Shown here: positions 1-12,200 of the stretch, piece after piece
Position numbering within the stretch: the first letter of the stretch is position 1
Layout: every line of letters starts with the position of its first letter
Assembly (NCBI GenBank): GCA_017607445.1
Contig: JAEVHH010000004.1
Coordinates: 2,108,001-2,172,000, forward strand
Length of the DNA: 64,000 bases
Direction: 5' to 3'
Origin: Histoplasma ohiense
Lineage: Eukaryota; Ascomycota; Eurotiomycetes; Onygenales; Ajellomycetaceae
Notes under the pieces: generated by a model
The model's database searches: none
What the model was told of the DNA's origin: nothing
What the model saw: only the letters and a program-made list of their open reading frames with translations
Program-made: the position numbers and the translations under genes

Positions 1-3000
1 CTCCAAGAATAAGAACTGAACCTTCTGGTCTCCAAGCTACCAGAACTAAGAACTATAGCCTTGTACAAAAATGAGATGAATTACAAACACCCCTCCATGA
101 GTGAGAACCAGAGCCTTGCTGAAGATAACACTGAGCTTTGTAATTTCCTTCAGCAGCAATCCTTGCAGATGGCAGAGCTCCAACAACAACTGAATCACCT
201 GAGCACAAATACACCAAGAACCGCGCAGGCGCCAACACCCTCTGCATACAAAAGGAAAGAACACCTCCTCCTCCTCAACAAGTTCACAGAAGAGCTCTCA
301 ACCTACCTAGTCTGAAAATGAAAGACAAAAGCCAAGCTCAAAGAAGATGGATCTGTGATAGACTCTCTGCTCTCACAAGCCTGCTATGTTCATAGTCAGC
401 TAGAAGAAGACACTCTAGTGAAATTTCAACTCTGAATTGAGTCATGTGTGCATGAAATGTGTATCTCTGAAGAAGTCTTTTGCCAACTGAATGTTCTATT
501 CTTGAACTCTACACTGCAAGTGCGTGTGATGCAGTGGCTAAACAGAAATCATCAGTGGAATACTTCTCTAGCAAACTATCTGTCTGATTTTGATAGCAAG
601 ATCTGCAAAGCAGAAGGACAGAACTGGAATGATGCTGTGAAAATTAATCTTCTAAGTCAGCACATCAGCTTCAAACTGCTTAAGCTCTGCATCTCACATC
701 TTATGCCCTCACATTATCATGACTACTGCACCCACTTGTGTCAACTCAACAACAACCTTGTGCATTTCAACACTGTACAAGAAAGCCATAACAATTGCAG
801 GCAGAACTTTACATCTACCACTGCTTTGACTACACCAATCACCCCCACAGACACCATGGATTGAATCTCTCATGTGAATGCAGAACAGTCAAGAATACCT
901 GATCTCTCTGAACAAGAAGTTACTGATCAAATCATCTGAGAAGTTTGCATCCATTGCAATAGGCTGAAGCACTTTGCAAGTCAGTGCATCAACACAGTGA
1001 TCCCAGCTTCTACACTGCATGTGAATGCAACTACATCTACAAATGAACAAAAACAGAGAAATGAAGAGCTCTCACTCTAAAATGTGAATGAGAGCTTAAG
1101 AAGCAAGAAGCAAGCTGAAGGTTTGAACAGAAAATGCAAGTGAACACAATCATGATCTCCATCATTGTAAATAGTCTAGTCAATGTATGAGCAATGGTAG
1201 ACAGTGGTTTCCTTCACTACACTCTTATAAACACTCAGTTGATTGAAAAGCATAAGCTTCAGTGTATCCCCTTTCCCAAACTGTGTAAGCTCAGTGAATT
1301 TGATGGCCTCAGAGGATCCACCTCCTACAATATGATAAAGTTCAACATTGATGTAGAAGGACATGAAAAAAGAAATGTTTACACATATGAAGTGCAAGAT
1401 CTTGAGTATGACTTAATGCTCAATCTGTCATGACTTACAGAATTTGGAACTCTGATAGACACATGCAACCATTGCCTAATCTTCTCAGAAGATGACTGTG
1501 TTTATGAAAAGGATATTGACAGAACCACTGACCTCACCCAGGTATCAGTGAAAGCATTCAAGCTACTAACCCATCAAGCATGCAAGAAGAAGGACATCCA
1601 AGTGTTCACTGCTAGCATAATGAATATCAAGAAAGCATTAGAAAAGCTAGAACTCAAGAATCCCAAGAAACTGTGCAAAGAACTACTCAAATCATACAAG
1701 GACTTTGCAGATGTGTTCAATGAAAAGAAAGCTGAAAAGCTTCCCCCTCATCAAGAACACAGCATAGATCATATGATTGAACTCATTAAGAAAGACAGTA
1801 AGAACCCACAACCACTCTGAGATTCTCTCTACAGCATGTCATACAACAAACTCCTCATTCTACAAAAAACACTCAATGGATTACTAGACAAAGACTTTAT
1901 TCATATTAGCAACTCACCCACTGCAGCATCTGTACTGTTTGCAAAGAAATCAGAAGAAGGCTTACAATTCTGCATTGACTATCAAGAACTCAATAAGATT
2001 ACACAGAAGGACTGATACCCCCTCCCACTCATCAATGAAACATTTGAATGAATAGAAAAAGCAAAATGATTTACAAAACTTGACATCTCTGCAGCCTTCT
2101 ACAAGATAAGAATTAATGAAGATGATGAATGGCTAACTGCCTTTCATACACATTATGAATTATATGAATGAACAGTGACCCCCTTTGGATTAGTGAACAC
2201 TCTGAGTACATTTCAGAAATACATTAACTGAGCCCTACAAGATCTGCTCAATGAGATTGCCTCAGCATACATGAATGATATCTTGATCTTCACTGATGGA
2301 TCACTCACTGAGCACTGTAAACACATACAACAAGTGCTTGACCATCTACAAAAAACTGAACTGCAAGTGGACATTGACAAATGCAACTTTGAGACCAAGT
2401 CTACAATCTATCTAGAATTCATCATCAAAGCTGAAAAGGGTGTACACATGGATCCTAAGAAGATGGAAGCAATCCTCAACTGAGAGACATCAGTCTCAGT
2501 AAAAGAAACTAGAAGCTTTCTAGAATTTGTCAACTTCTACTGAAGATTCATCAAAGACTTCTCCAATATTGTACAACCACTGACAGATCTGACCTGGAAA
2601 GACACTGTATTCCAATGAACTGATGAAGCAGACACAGCATTCAAAAAGCTGAAGTGTATGTTCACAAGCACCTCAATGCTGCAATCATTCAATTCAGATA
2701 AGCATATGATTCTCAAAACAGACACCTTAGATTATGTAGTAGATGGGGTACTAATGCAATACAATAACAAAGATGTTCTACAACCTTGTGTCTTCATCTC
2801 AAAAAAGATGTCACCCACTGAATGCAACTACAAGATCTACAACAAGAAGCTTCTAGCAATCATACAATGTCTCAAAGAATGAAAGTTCAAACTCATGAGT
2901 GTTGAGAGGTTCAAGATTGTTATCAATCATAAGAATCTGAAATATTTCACAATCACTTATAAGCTCACTGAGAGGCATATGCACTGATCATTGTTCCTTA

Positions 3001-4699
3001 GCCGATTCTCATTCACAATTTGCTATCAATCAGAAGCAGAGAACACCCTCACAGATGCTCTATTCCATCAAGAACAAGATATGCTGTCCAATGATCTGAA
3101 TGACAGATGGAAACACCAAGAGCATTGATTAATCAACTCTGCAATTATAGAAAGTCCCACACAGTCAGATGAACCCTGTATACACATTAACCAATCCCAT
3201 ACTCAATACCCCTCACTTGAAGAGCAATGGAGACAAGCAACAGAGACAGATGAATCCTGGCAACAAGCTGCTGAAGCCATACAAAGCAGAGCACCTCAAT
3301 TCCCTGCAGATGTATACTCAAAAACAGACATCTCAGCATGCTTGATCAGTGATGATGAATGCCTACACTTCTGAGACAGATGATGGGTCCCCAATTCAGA
3401 ACCTCTACAAACACAAATCATGCAGAAGATCCATGACTCACCAATGACTGAGCACTCAGACTGTGAGATCATGTACAGCATCATAGTCTGAGACTTCTAC
3501 TGACTGAACATATCAAAGAACATACACTGATTTGTACACAATTGCAATCACTGTGGCTTGGTAACAGCATGGTGTGAACAATGAAAAGGGATGTTGAAAC
3601 CTCTGCCTATCTCCAAACAAACCTGATGTGATATAGCAATCAACTTTGCAGTTTCTCTATCTGAGAGTGAAGGTTCTATGAACATTCTAGTCATTGTTGA
3701 TTGTCTCAGCAAGGGTGTAATACTGCAATTCTGTGACAGAATGGATGCCAAAGTAGTTGCAGATGCCTTTGTCTGGAGCCTGTTCTATCATATACACAGC
3801 CTGCCTTCATCCATTGTATCAGATAGAGGCAGCCAATTCATCAGCACACTCTGAACCTGTATATGCCAACTGCTAAGAATCAAACAAAAATTGTCAACAG
3901 TGTACCACCCAGAGACTGATGAAGCTACAGAGAGAATGATACAAACAGTAAAGAACATTCTCTGTAAGTTCTGCAATTACACACAAGACAACTGAAGTCA
4001 TCTGCTACCACACATCAAGATTGTGATCAACAGCTGAGACTCTGTCACAACAGACATAAGCTCATTCTTTCTTCTGCACAGATACAATTTAGAAGTTCTA
4101 GACTTCTCTGAGAATCTCTGAGAAACCATATACATCTGCAGTTCCATACAAGCAGCAGATAACATCATGAGCAAGCTTAAGAAAGTCTGTGAATGAGCAG
4201 AAGCTTCCATGATCAGCACTCAGCAAGATTATAAGAATCAAACAAACATCAGAAGAAGTCCTGCAACTCAATACCACATAGAAGACAAAGTCTGATTAGA
4301 TCTCAAAAACATAAAAACAGACCACCCCTTGTGTACACTGAATTACCATCATGCCAAGTATACTGTGACAGAGATGCTAGGCACACACAATTATCAACTC
4401 AACACCCCACCAGACATTCACAACATCTTTCACATGAACCTGCTCTGACCCATGGCCAAGGATCCATTCCCTTCACAGAGAACCTTCAACTGACAGCCAC
4501 CCACCATCTTAGAAGAAGATAACAAACTTGAATGGAAGATTGAAGCAATCCTTGATGATAGAACCAACCACCACCACCATGAATACCTTGTCAAATGGGT
4601 AGAATACAATCATCCAACCTGGGAACCCACATCCGCCTTGGAGGATACCGCTGCCCTCGACACCTATGAGTCATCACTCACCCCAGTAGAGGGGAATAA
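1..4699 (+). mobile_element. Gypsy/Ty3 chromodomain retrotransposon, internal region, copy 1 (left end outside window)
   Basis: Degenerate gag-pol readable in one frame with many stops, nearly all TGA. Gag-like sequence starts near 61 and carries a CCHC zinc knuckle at 946-987 (C-x2-C-x4-H-x4-C, intact). A protease with a D-S-G motif lies near 1198. Reverse transcriptase spans about 1840-2600 and RNase H about 2650-3080. The integrase core (about 3600-3950) keeps all three acidic residues: D in VIVDCLSKG, D in SDRGSQF, E in ATERM. A chromodomain follows at about 4530-4665 (EWKIEAIL, YLVKWVEY, WEPTSALED), placing the element among the chromoviruses. The RT box reads Y-M-N-D instead of YMDD/YLDD. 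TGG codons have become TGA and CGA codons TGA, so the copy is dead. It is the least decayed of the three related copies here and the only one with gag. Confidence 0.9.
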
Positions 4700-5093
4700 T
4701 GTGATGGGTTAGCATCTGTTAGTAGTTAACTTACACAACCAACCCCTTCTGCCTCATATTCCACACTTGTATACACCTACTTGTCTCTGTTATTGCACTC
4801 CACACTCATATAGCCTCTAATGATTCTTCTGCATAACCCCTTCTGCCTTGCACTCTGTGCTTGTATAGTTCTAACAATTCTTTCATGTAACCCTCAATGT
4901 TCTTCCACTCTGTACTCTGCTCTGTGCTCCACTGTGGAGTGGCTTCTGATATTCTTCTGCTCTGATCTCCCCTCTATAAGAACCCCCTTTGTACAACCTT
5001 TCCTTCTGATCTCTTTTCTCTTTCTTTTCTTAATCAATTCGTAATCTGTATTTAGGATAGTGCTAGATCGTTAATCGAAGTACGCCCACTACA
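4700..5093 (+). repeat. 3' LTR of Gypsy copy 1
   Basis: Begins TGTGATGGG right after the gag-pol stop region and ends CCACTACA. The same sequence recurs at 18002-18535, 22098-22630 and, inverted, at 22691-23160. It is 394 bp, shorter than the others because it has fewer copies of an internal unit of about 63 bp. The tail keeps CpG sites in a motif around 5067-5086 (GATCGTTAATCGAAGTACG). Confidence 0.85.
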
Positions 5094-8000
5094 GATAATG
5101 ATCATCTTTCACAGAACATCTGCTGAGAACTCATCTCTGATCTTCTTTAGACTTTGAATATGCTGAGTCACAGCTCTTGCCTTCTTTGTCTGAGCAGAGA
5201 TATATAATCTTCAGATGAGTCTTCTGTCAAAGTGTACACTCAGTCAATGAAATGCTGACTTCTATTCAGCTGAGACAGTGACAGAGTGTATGATCAGATT
5301 CTCTGACACAATCACTGATGATGCTTCATTGTATCATTTTCTTGTGAGATGAATCATCTCAAGTTTCTCTGATGTGAAGATCATTTTGTTTGTCTCCTCC
5401 CATCTCAGAATACTCTGTATATCATGACTGAGAAGAATAGCATTGCTGTCAAGTAAGTATATAACTCATCAAGTATTCAGATCATCTGCATAGCCAAAGC
5501 ATAATTTCAGATTCTGCCACAGCAGCTCTATCAAATACAGAAGAAACAGTATTGATGATAGAGAAGATCTCTGTGATATGCCATATTGTATCTGATATGC
5601 TGCTGTGATGATCTTCTTCAGCTGAATCTGAGCTCTGCATTTGATGAGAAAGCTGTCAATGAGTTGTAGCAGCTCATACAGTCATTTCTGTTGTGTCATC
5701 TACTGAAGCAGCTGTCTGCACAGCATAGCATCAAAGACATTCTGCACATTCATTGTGATCATGAATATCTTCTTGTTTTGTGTGAAGACTGTCTTCATCT
5801 CATGAGTGAAAGCAGCTATCAGATTCATTGCTGATTGTCTGAGCAGCACTTCTTCATACTGTGAGCTGACTACATCATGAATAAGTGCTGTGTACATCAG
5901 TTGCCTTACAACAATGCATTTCAGTCTCTTGAAGATTACTGAGAGAAGAGTAATGAGTCTTCAGAAATGGATCAAGCTTCTGTCTCTTTTATCTATTTTG
6001 AGTATCATTGCCATCTCTGTCAGCTTTCAGATTTGTGGAAAGTGACAGAGTCAGAGACAGCAGTTGTATAGCTGCTGTACAAAGAGAAACATATACTGTC
6101 AGTATGTCTTGAGCAGCTGCACTGTGATTTCATCTGTGTCTGAAGAGATACTCTGTACTTCAATGATGTTGCACTCTATCTTCTTCATCTCAACTCAGAG
6201 ATCTCAGAGCAGATTTCTCATGTCACTTCAGTATTCATCATTCAATGAATTGTATTTCAGATCATCAACTGAGTTGTATCACTTCAGAATAACTTGCTGA
6301 AGTGTCTCAGCTTTGACAGCTGTCTCTTCTATAATTTAATCCTCAATCATCAGAGAGAGTGCTCTGAGGTTGAGTTTCAGCTCATGTCATACTATCACTC
6401 AGTACAGATCTCTGCCATCTCTGATCTCATTGATTATCTGTCTTCAATATGCATGCTTGGCCTTGCACACTGTGTTCTTGAACTGATGCTTTGCAGTCTC
6501 TGTCTGATGAGTGATGAGCTCTCAATATGCTCTTTGACAGTCTGCTGTTCATCAGAGAGCTGTAGTCTGTTCTTGTTGCACTGACTTGCTGATTGTCTGA
6601 GCTGCAGTCAGAAGATTCTGAGTGAAGTGTTGGATCAGATTATCAAGCTATACTGCATTCTCAACTCTATCTGAACAAGATATATTCACTATAAGATCTC
6701 TGACAAGATCTGCAAAGAGCTTCAGCTGAGAGTTTGTGATCTTGATTCAAGCTCTGCTCTGCTGTGTCTGAGGTGTTGTCAGTAGCATAGTAATTATAGA
6801 CTGATGATCTGAGCCACAGTGTAAATCTTGATGCACTGAAGTGAAAGCAAAAATCACATTGAAGAAGATGAGATCAATCACATGATCTGCTGTATGAGTT
6901 GAAATATCTATCTCTTTCATAAAGTCTATTCTGTGTTCACTGACCCACTGAACAAGCTCCTCTTCTCAGTGCAGATTCACTGCCTCTGATTCAAAGACAT
7001 CATATTGTACATTGAAATTCTCATCTACTAGACAGTGAGCTGATGAGCTCAAATTAATCAGATAGTCCATGACTGTGTCTGTCTCAGACTGTCTGTACAC
7101 ATTGAGAATGTGGCAGTCATTGACACTGATTCACAGCAGATCTCTGTTTTGCACAGATTGATGTTGCTGTGTTCTTATCTTTGAACTCTTGTGTATATAT
7201 GTCATGATTCAGAGTCTCTTCTCCTCTCACTGCTTCAGATTAGTGTCATCTCAGCAGTCTATGAATGCAAAGCACTCATATACTGAGTGATTAGAAATCT
7301 TGATGTCAGAGTGTGTGTAAGACTTCTGTATACAGATTACTTCACAACTCTGCTTAAAAGTAAGCTGTAGAGCTGCTGTGTGACAGAGGGCTGCTCTGAC
7401 TGTATTTGCTCAAAAGATCTGCAGAGAACAATTTTCCTGCTGATTGTTTCTGCAGTATCAGTCATATCACTGATGTTGATGTTCTAGTATGAGAAGTCAC
7501 TTAATGAGCTGCTGTCAAAGTTCATCTGTAAAATAAGATTGAAGAATTTCAGATCTGTTGTCTGCATGCTGAAGCTAGACTACTCTTTGACTGCTTGACT
7601 ATGCTGCTGCTCTGCTGTGCAGACTGAGTGTCATCTGATGCAGATCATCTGTCAGATAGTATTCTCTTCACTGATGAAGCTCTGAGTAGCTGCTTACTTG
7701 CAGAGTGCTAGCTCAGTGAGCTGTGTAGACTGAGTTGATTGAGTGAATGATGTAGATATCATCACTGTAATCATTGATGCTGGCTGTGTTGATGATGGTT
7801 GCTGCTTCTGAGCATCTCTGTGATATCTGTTGTCAAGACAGTGGACAGCTGTTAGCTTCTTTTGAGTTAGATGTCTGAGAATGCCATTCACACATCTGAG
7901 CACAGCAGAGCAGTGCTGATGCTCAGCTGAGTAGAGTTGACAGTAGTTGACACACTGTGATGCTCTCTTGCACTCCACATTTGTTGACTTCTCATGCTGG

Positions 8001-9217
8001 CTTGTGGGCTCACTGCAGTTGGAGCATCTTGTCAGTCACATATACTTTGATGAATGGCAGTATCTCTGGCATTCTGAGTTGTGTCTCACTGTCAGTGGCC
8101 TTTTCTCAATGAGTCTGACTCTCTCACTGACATTGAAGAGTGAGAAGTCTTTCACTGAAGTGAGAAAGAAGACAATTCATATAATCTTCTCTGTCTTGAG
8201 ATTCACTTTATATCACAAAAATTGACAGCTCACTGATTTTATCTTTGTCTGAGTCAGAATCTCTCTCTCAATCATCTTGTCTGTGGAGATTCTTGCTTCT
8301 TCTCAGTTCTGAATGAATTTCAGAACTTCTGAAACAGCATAATTATACCACCACTCTGATAATCAGATCTTCATGATATCAAGAACTTCACAGAGAATAG
8401 TCACTGTCTTCTCAGTGATCAGAGCATCACATATGCCTCTGTTGCTTGATATGATCACTCAATCTGTTCTGATGAGCTCCATCTTCAGCATATTAGCCAC
8501 ATCTCTCACTCTCTGAATGTTTGCAACAATCATCTGCTGCACAGCATATGACTGCAGCTGAGTGACTTGTTTCTCTGACTGAAGAATGATGAGAACTCAT
8601 GAATTCTTCTGCTGCTTTGTATTCTCTGTGAGGCTTCTTGACTGACTGATGTTCTTGAGCTGCAGATCAGCTCCACTAGCTCTGTCAGCTGAGGAAGCTG
8701 CAGTCTTGACAAAGATAGCTTCAGAGAGAACAGAATTTTTCCTCTTCTGCACAATGCTCACTCAGATAGTCAGTTCTCTCACAGTTGTCTTTGCTGAATT
8801 TGACTGTGAGTGAGTGTTCAGAACAGTATTCTCTTTTAGAGTTGATGCTGCACTCAGATCTGCTGTTACATATGCAATGAATCTTTCACAGAAGACTCAG
8901 ACAAAGTTCTGACTGACTGATTGTTTCTTCTTCTCAACTCAGCTGTTCAGAGTTTTTGTCAATCTGATGAGAGTCTTCTATCACAGATTCTGTTGCTGTT
9001 GAGTCTTCTCAAACTGCTTCTGTAGCTGAGAGATGATCATGAGAATGCTGTCACTGACTTCTTTGAGAACTGGAGAAGACATTGTAACAGTCTTTCTCTG
9101 TTTCTTGCCAGTCTTTTCAGTAACAAAATTGGCTGGTGACTCCAGCTTCAGTGATCTGATGTAGGCTGTGTTGATGTCCTTGAGTGGATGGAAGGGTGTT
9201 GAGGGCTCCATGACCAC
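5094..9217 (-). mobile_element. Tad-like non-LTR retrotransposon (LINE), 3' truncated
   Basis: Read on the minus strand. ORF1 starts at 9217 (MEPSTPFHPLKDINTAY) with a coiled, Gln-rich segment, and a Cys/His-containing region lies at about 7980-7700. ORF2 begins with an endonuclease/exonuclease/phosphatase domain around 7100-6850 (recognisable by ...DYLINLSSSAHCLVDENFN... and HTADHVIDLIF). Its reverse transcriptase includes VQNVFDAMLCRQL near 5720 and the catalytic F-G-Y-A-D-D-L near 5500. The RT thumb region can be followed down to about 5100, where sequence homology stops exactly at the LTR end of Gypsy copy 1. So the LINE is cut by that insertion; the 3' remainder is not in the window. Numerous stops, CpG almost absent. 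Family assignment (Tad clade) rests on pattern recognition only. Confidence 0.75.
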
Positions 9218-9299
9218 TCAATCTGTGCAGTACACACATGTAGAGTAATTGCAGAGGGTGTGTGATGATGTTGAATGGATTGAAGGGTTAAAATTATAC

Positions 9300-12200
9300 A
9301 AAAAACAGTTAGAAAATGGAAAAATTCAAATGTACCCCTACATTCATGGGTAGTTGTAAGGATGCACTTGACAACTAGAGGTGGCAGATCTCATATTTTC
9401 CAATGAGAGCATTCTATCTCTGCATATTATACTGCCCCTCTTCACAAGCTCAGACAACTACAGCAAATGACTCATTGAAACTAATCTCACTCAATCTCTG
9501 AGTATTCTCAGATGCTGAAATAGCTTGATTCAATGTGTTCACTGATATTTCTAACAGTTCATTCTCTGAGATCTCTGTGATTGAGCTAGTATAAACAGTT
9601 GAATTCTTCTCTGAATCTCTTTGTTTCTTGCAATCTGATTCATATGCTGATCAGTCATCTTGAGTTCACCTCTGACCACATTGCATCTGCTGTCTATGTC
9701 ACAATATTGTACAGTCAGCAACAGTCTTGTCACTTATCAGAGCATGCTGTATACTCATCTTTTCCATTTTCTCTCATTCTTTTTTGATTATTGTCAAGAG
9801 GTCTGAGTAAGTGATATCATCTGATTCATAAGTATTGATGATTTTTCTAACTTCTCTGAGCTTTTCTATTGTAAGCTCTTTTTTCTTCAATGCTGATGAT
9901 AGTGCTGCAGATGATCACAGCTTATTGAGATTCTTCATCTTCATCTCTACAAAATGAGAGTCATTTATAAGATTGCATAGAACTCATTCCTCTGATTCTT
10001 CCAAAGCATATGTTTCAAGGAGATGTGATTTGAGGATTTTGTACAGCTCAAACCACCTTGGTTGAAACTTCTCAGATTCTTCATTTCATATGAGAACTCA
10101 AGTGCTCACAGTGAGACTCATTTCTTTCACTAGTGAGTCTCATATTCTTTTCAATTGTATAGTGTGGTTGAGCAGTAATTTGTTTGCTTTTGCTTGGATG
10201 TGATTAACTTCTCTCACTCTTGATTTCATGTCTGCAATCACTACCTTCTCTTCTATCTGCTTCTGTGTATCCCCTGGGATACACAGATGCATCTCATAGA
10301 GCAGATAGAACAGCAAACACTTTGAAACTGCATGCTGATGAACTCACATTGTGAATAATATCTGTTTCAGATATTCATCTCATAATCTCATGAGCTTTCT
10401 CACTAGGTATTTCATCAGCATACTGTCTAGTATTCCATTTAAGTATTTGACTTTTTCATTTGTACAAGAGTGATAGAGTGTTGTTGTGTGATGCTTCATC
10501 TGCAACTGTTTGATGAAGTGTCTCACAGCTTCTTCTACAAGATTTGCACTGTTATCTGTCAATATCTCATGAGGCATACCATAATTGATGTAGATATCAT
10601 TGTGTAGAAATTTAGCAATGATCTTCTCTGTTGTCTCTGACACCACTCACATGATTGACCACTCTGTGGTGTAATTGATTGCTGTTATTATTCAGCAGTT
10701 CTCATTTGACATTCATAGCAATACTTCTATAAGATCTATCTCTCAACATTCAAATGGTTTAATCATATCTTCTATCTGATGTTGTGCTCTCTCACACTTC
10801 AATTCTTGCCTTGCACTCTTTGAGACTTGGCAGTTCAGACACTTCTGCATGTATATCTGAATATCTTCTTCCATGCTTGATCAGTATGCTCAATCTTTCA
10901 GAACACTCATAAGTTCTGAGCTCTCTAAGTGACTGAACTTCTTATGCATACAACTTATCAGGTTCCATCAAAACTGAGGCTCAAGATACAGTGCTTTTAT
11001 GTAATCAAGATCATGATAAAGCACAACATTCTTCTCTAACTTCACAAGCTTGAATTTTGAAAGCATCTCTTCTATTATCTTCATCAGATGTTTATCAGCT
11101 GATACACTCTCATTCTTCAAGCAGATGATCATGGCTTTCAATCACTCTGTCTCATCACAACTTCTCAGTGCTGTTAGTGTGAATTCTCTCTGTGCTGCAT
11201 TCACTGAATCTTCTTCTATGAAGTCAGATCTATGACTTATGACATCTGACACAATAGTATCCACTCTCTTTCTGTATTTGATTTGAAGGTTGTACATCTG
11301 GAACTCTGATATTCATCATGCTAGCCACTTGGAGGGTTTGATTGTTGTTTGCAAATAAATGAGGCTTTCATGATCAGTGATCACCATTGTTGTATGCTCA
11401 TTGTTGATATATTGATCCCACAGATTTAGTGTGTGTTTGATTGCTAGAAGTTTCTTCTCATGCATAGAATAGTTAAGCTCTGCATTCAACAGCTTTCAGC
11501 CATCATATGCTACTGAGTGTAATTTATCATCCTCCCCCACTTGCAAGAGGGAGCACTCAATGGCTCATTCTGATATGTTGATTTCAATTGTGAAGAGCTT
11601 TGTACAATTCAGTTGAACAAGCACTGGAGATGTTGTCATACATTCTCTAAGCTCAAGAAAGATCTCTTTGCAGAAGATGTTTCAGATGATTGAACAAAAT
11701 TTCTTTTTGTGAAGCTCAGCATCTATCTCTTTAAGAAGATCTGACAATGAAGCAGCAATTCATGTAAAATCCTTTACAAATCTTCTGTAATAGAATGCCA
11801 GTTCTAAAAATTGATGTATATGATGTACATTTCTAGACCTTGGCCATTTCATGATAACTTCTAGTTTTTCAGAGATTGGGTGTATGCAGCCCTCTTCCAC
11901 AAGATGTCTCATGAACTCCAACTCTTTCATATCAAACACATATTTCAATGATTTGACATAGAGCTTGTGCTCTGTCAGAGTTGTGAGCATCTGGTCCACA
12001 TGTTGTAGATGCTCTTTGTATAAGTTTGAAAAGATTAAAATATCATCAAGATATATGAGACACAATTGACTGTTCTGTTTTGCAAGAATCATATTCATTA
12101 TTGTCTGAAAGATTGCAGAGGTGTTTGTAAGCTTCATAGACATTGCAAGAAATTCAAACTTTTCTTATTGTGTGTTAAATGCTGTTTTGAGCACTGATAG

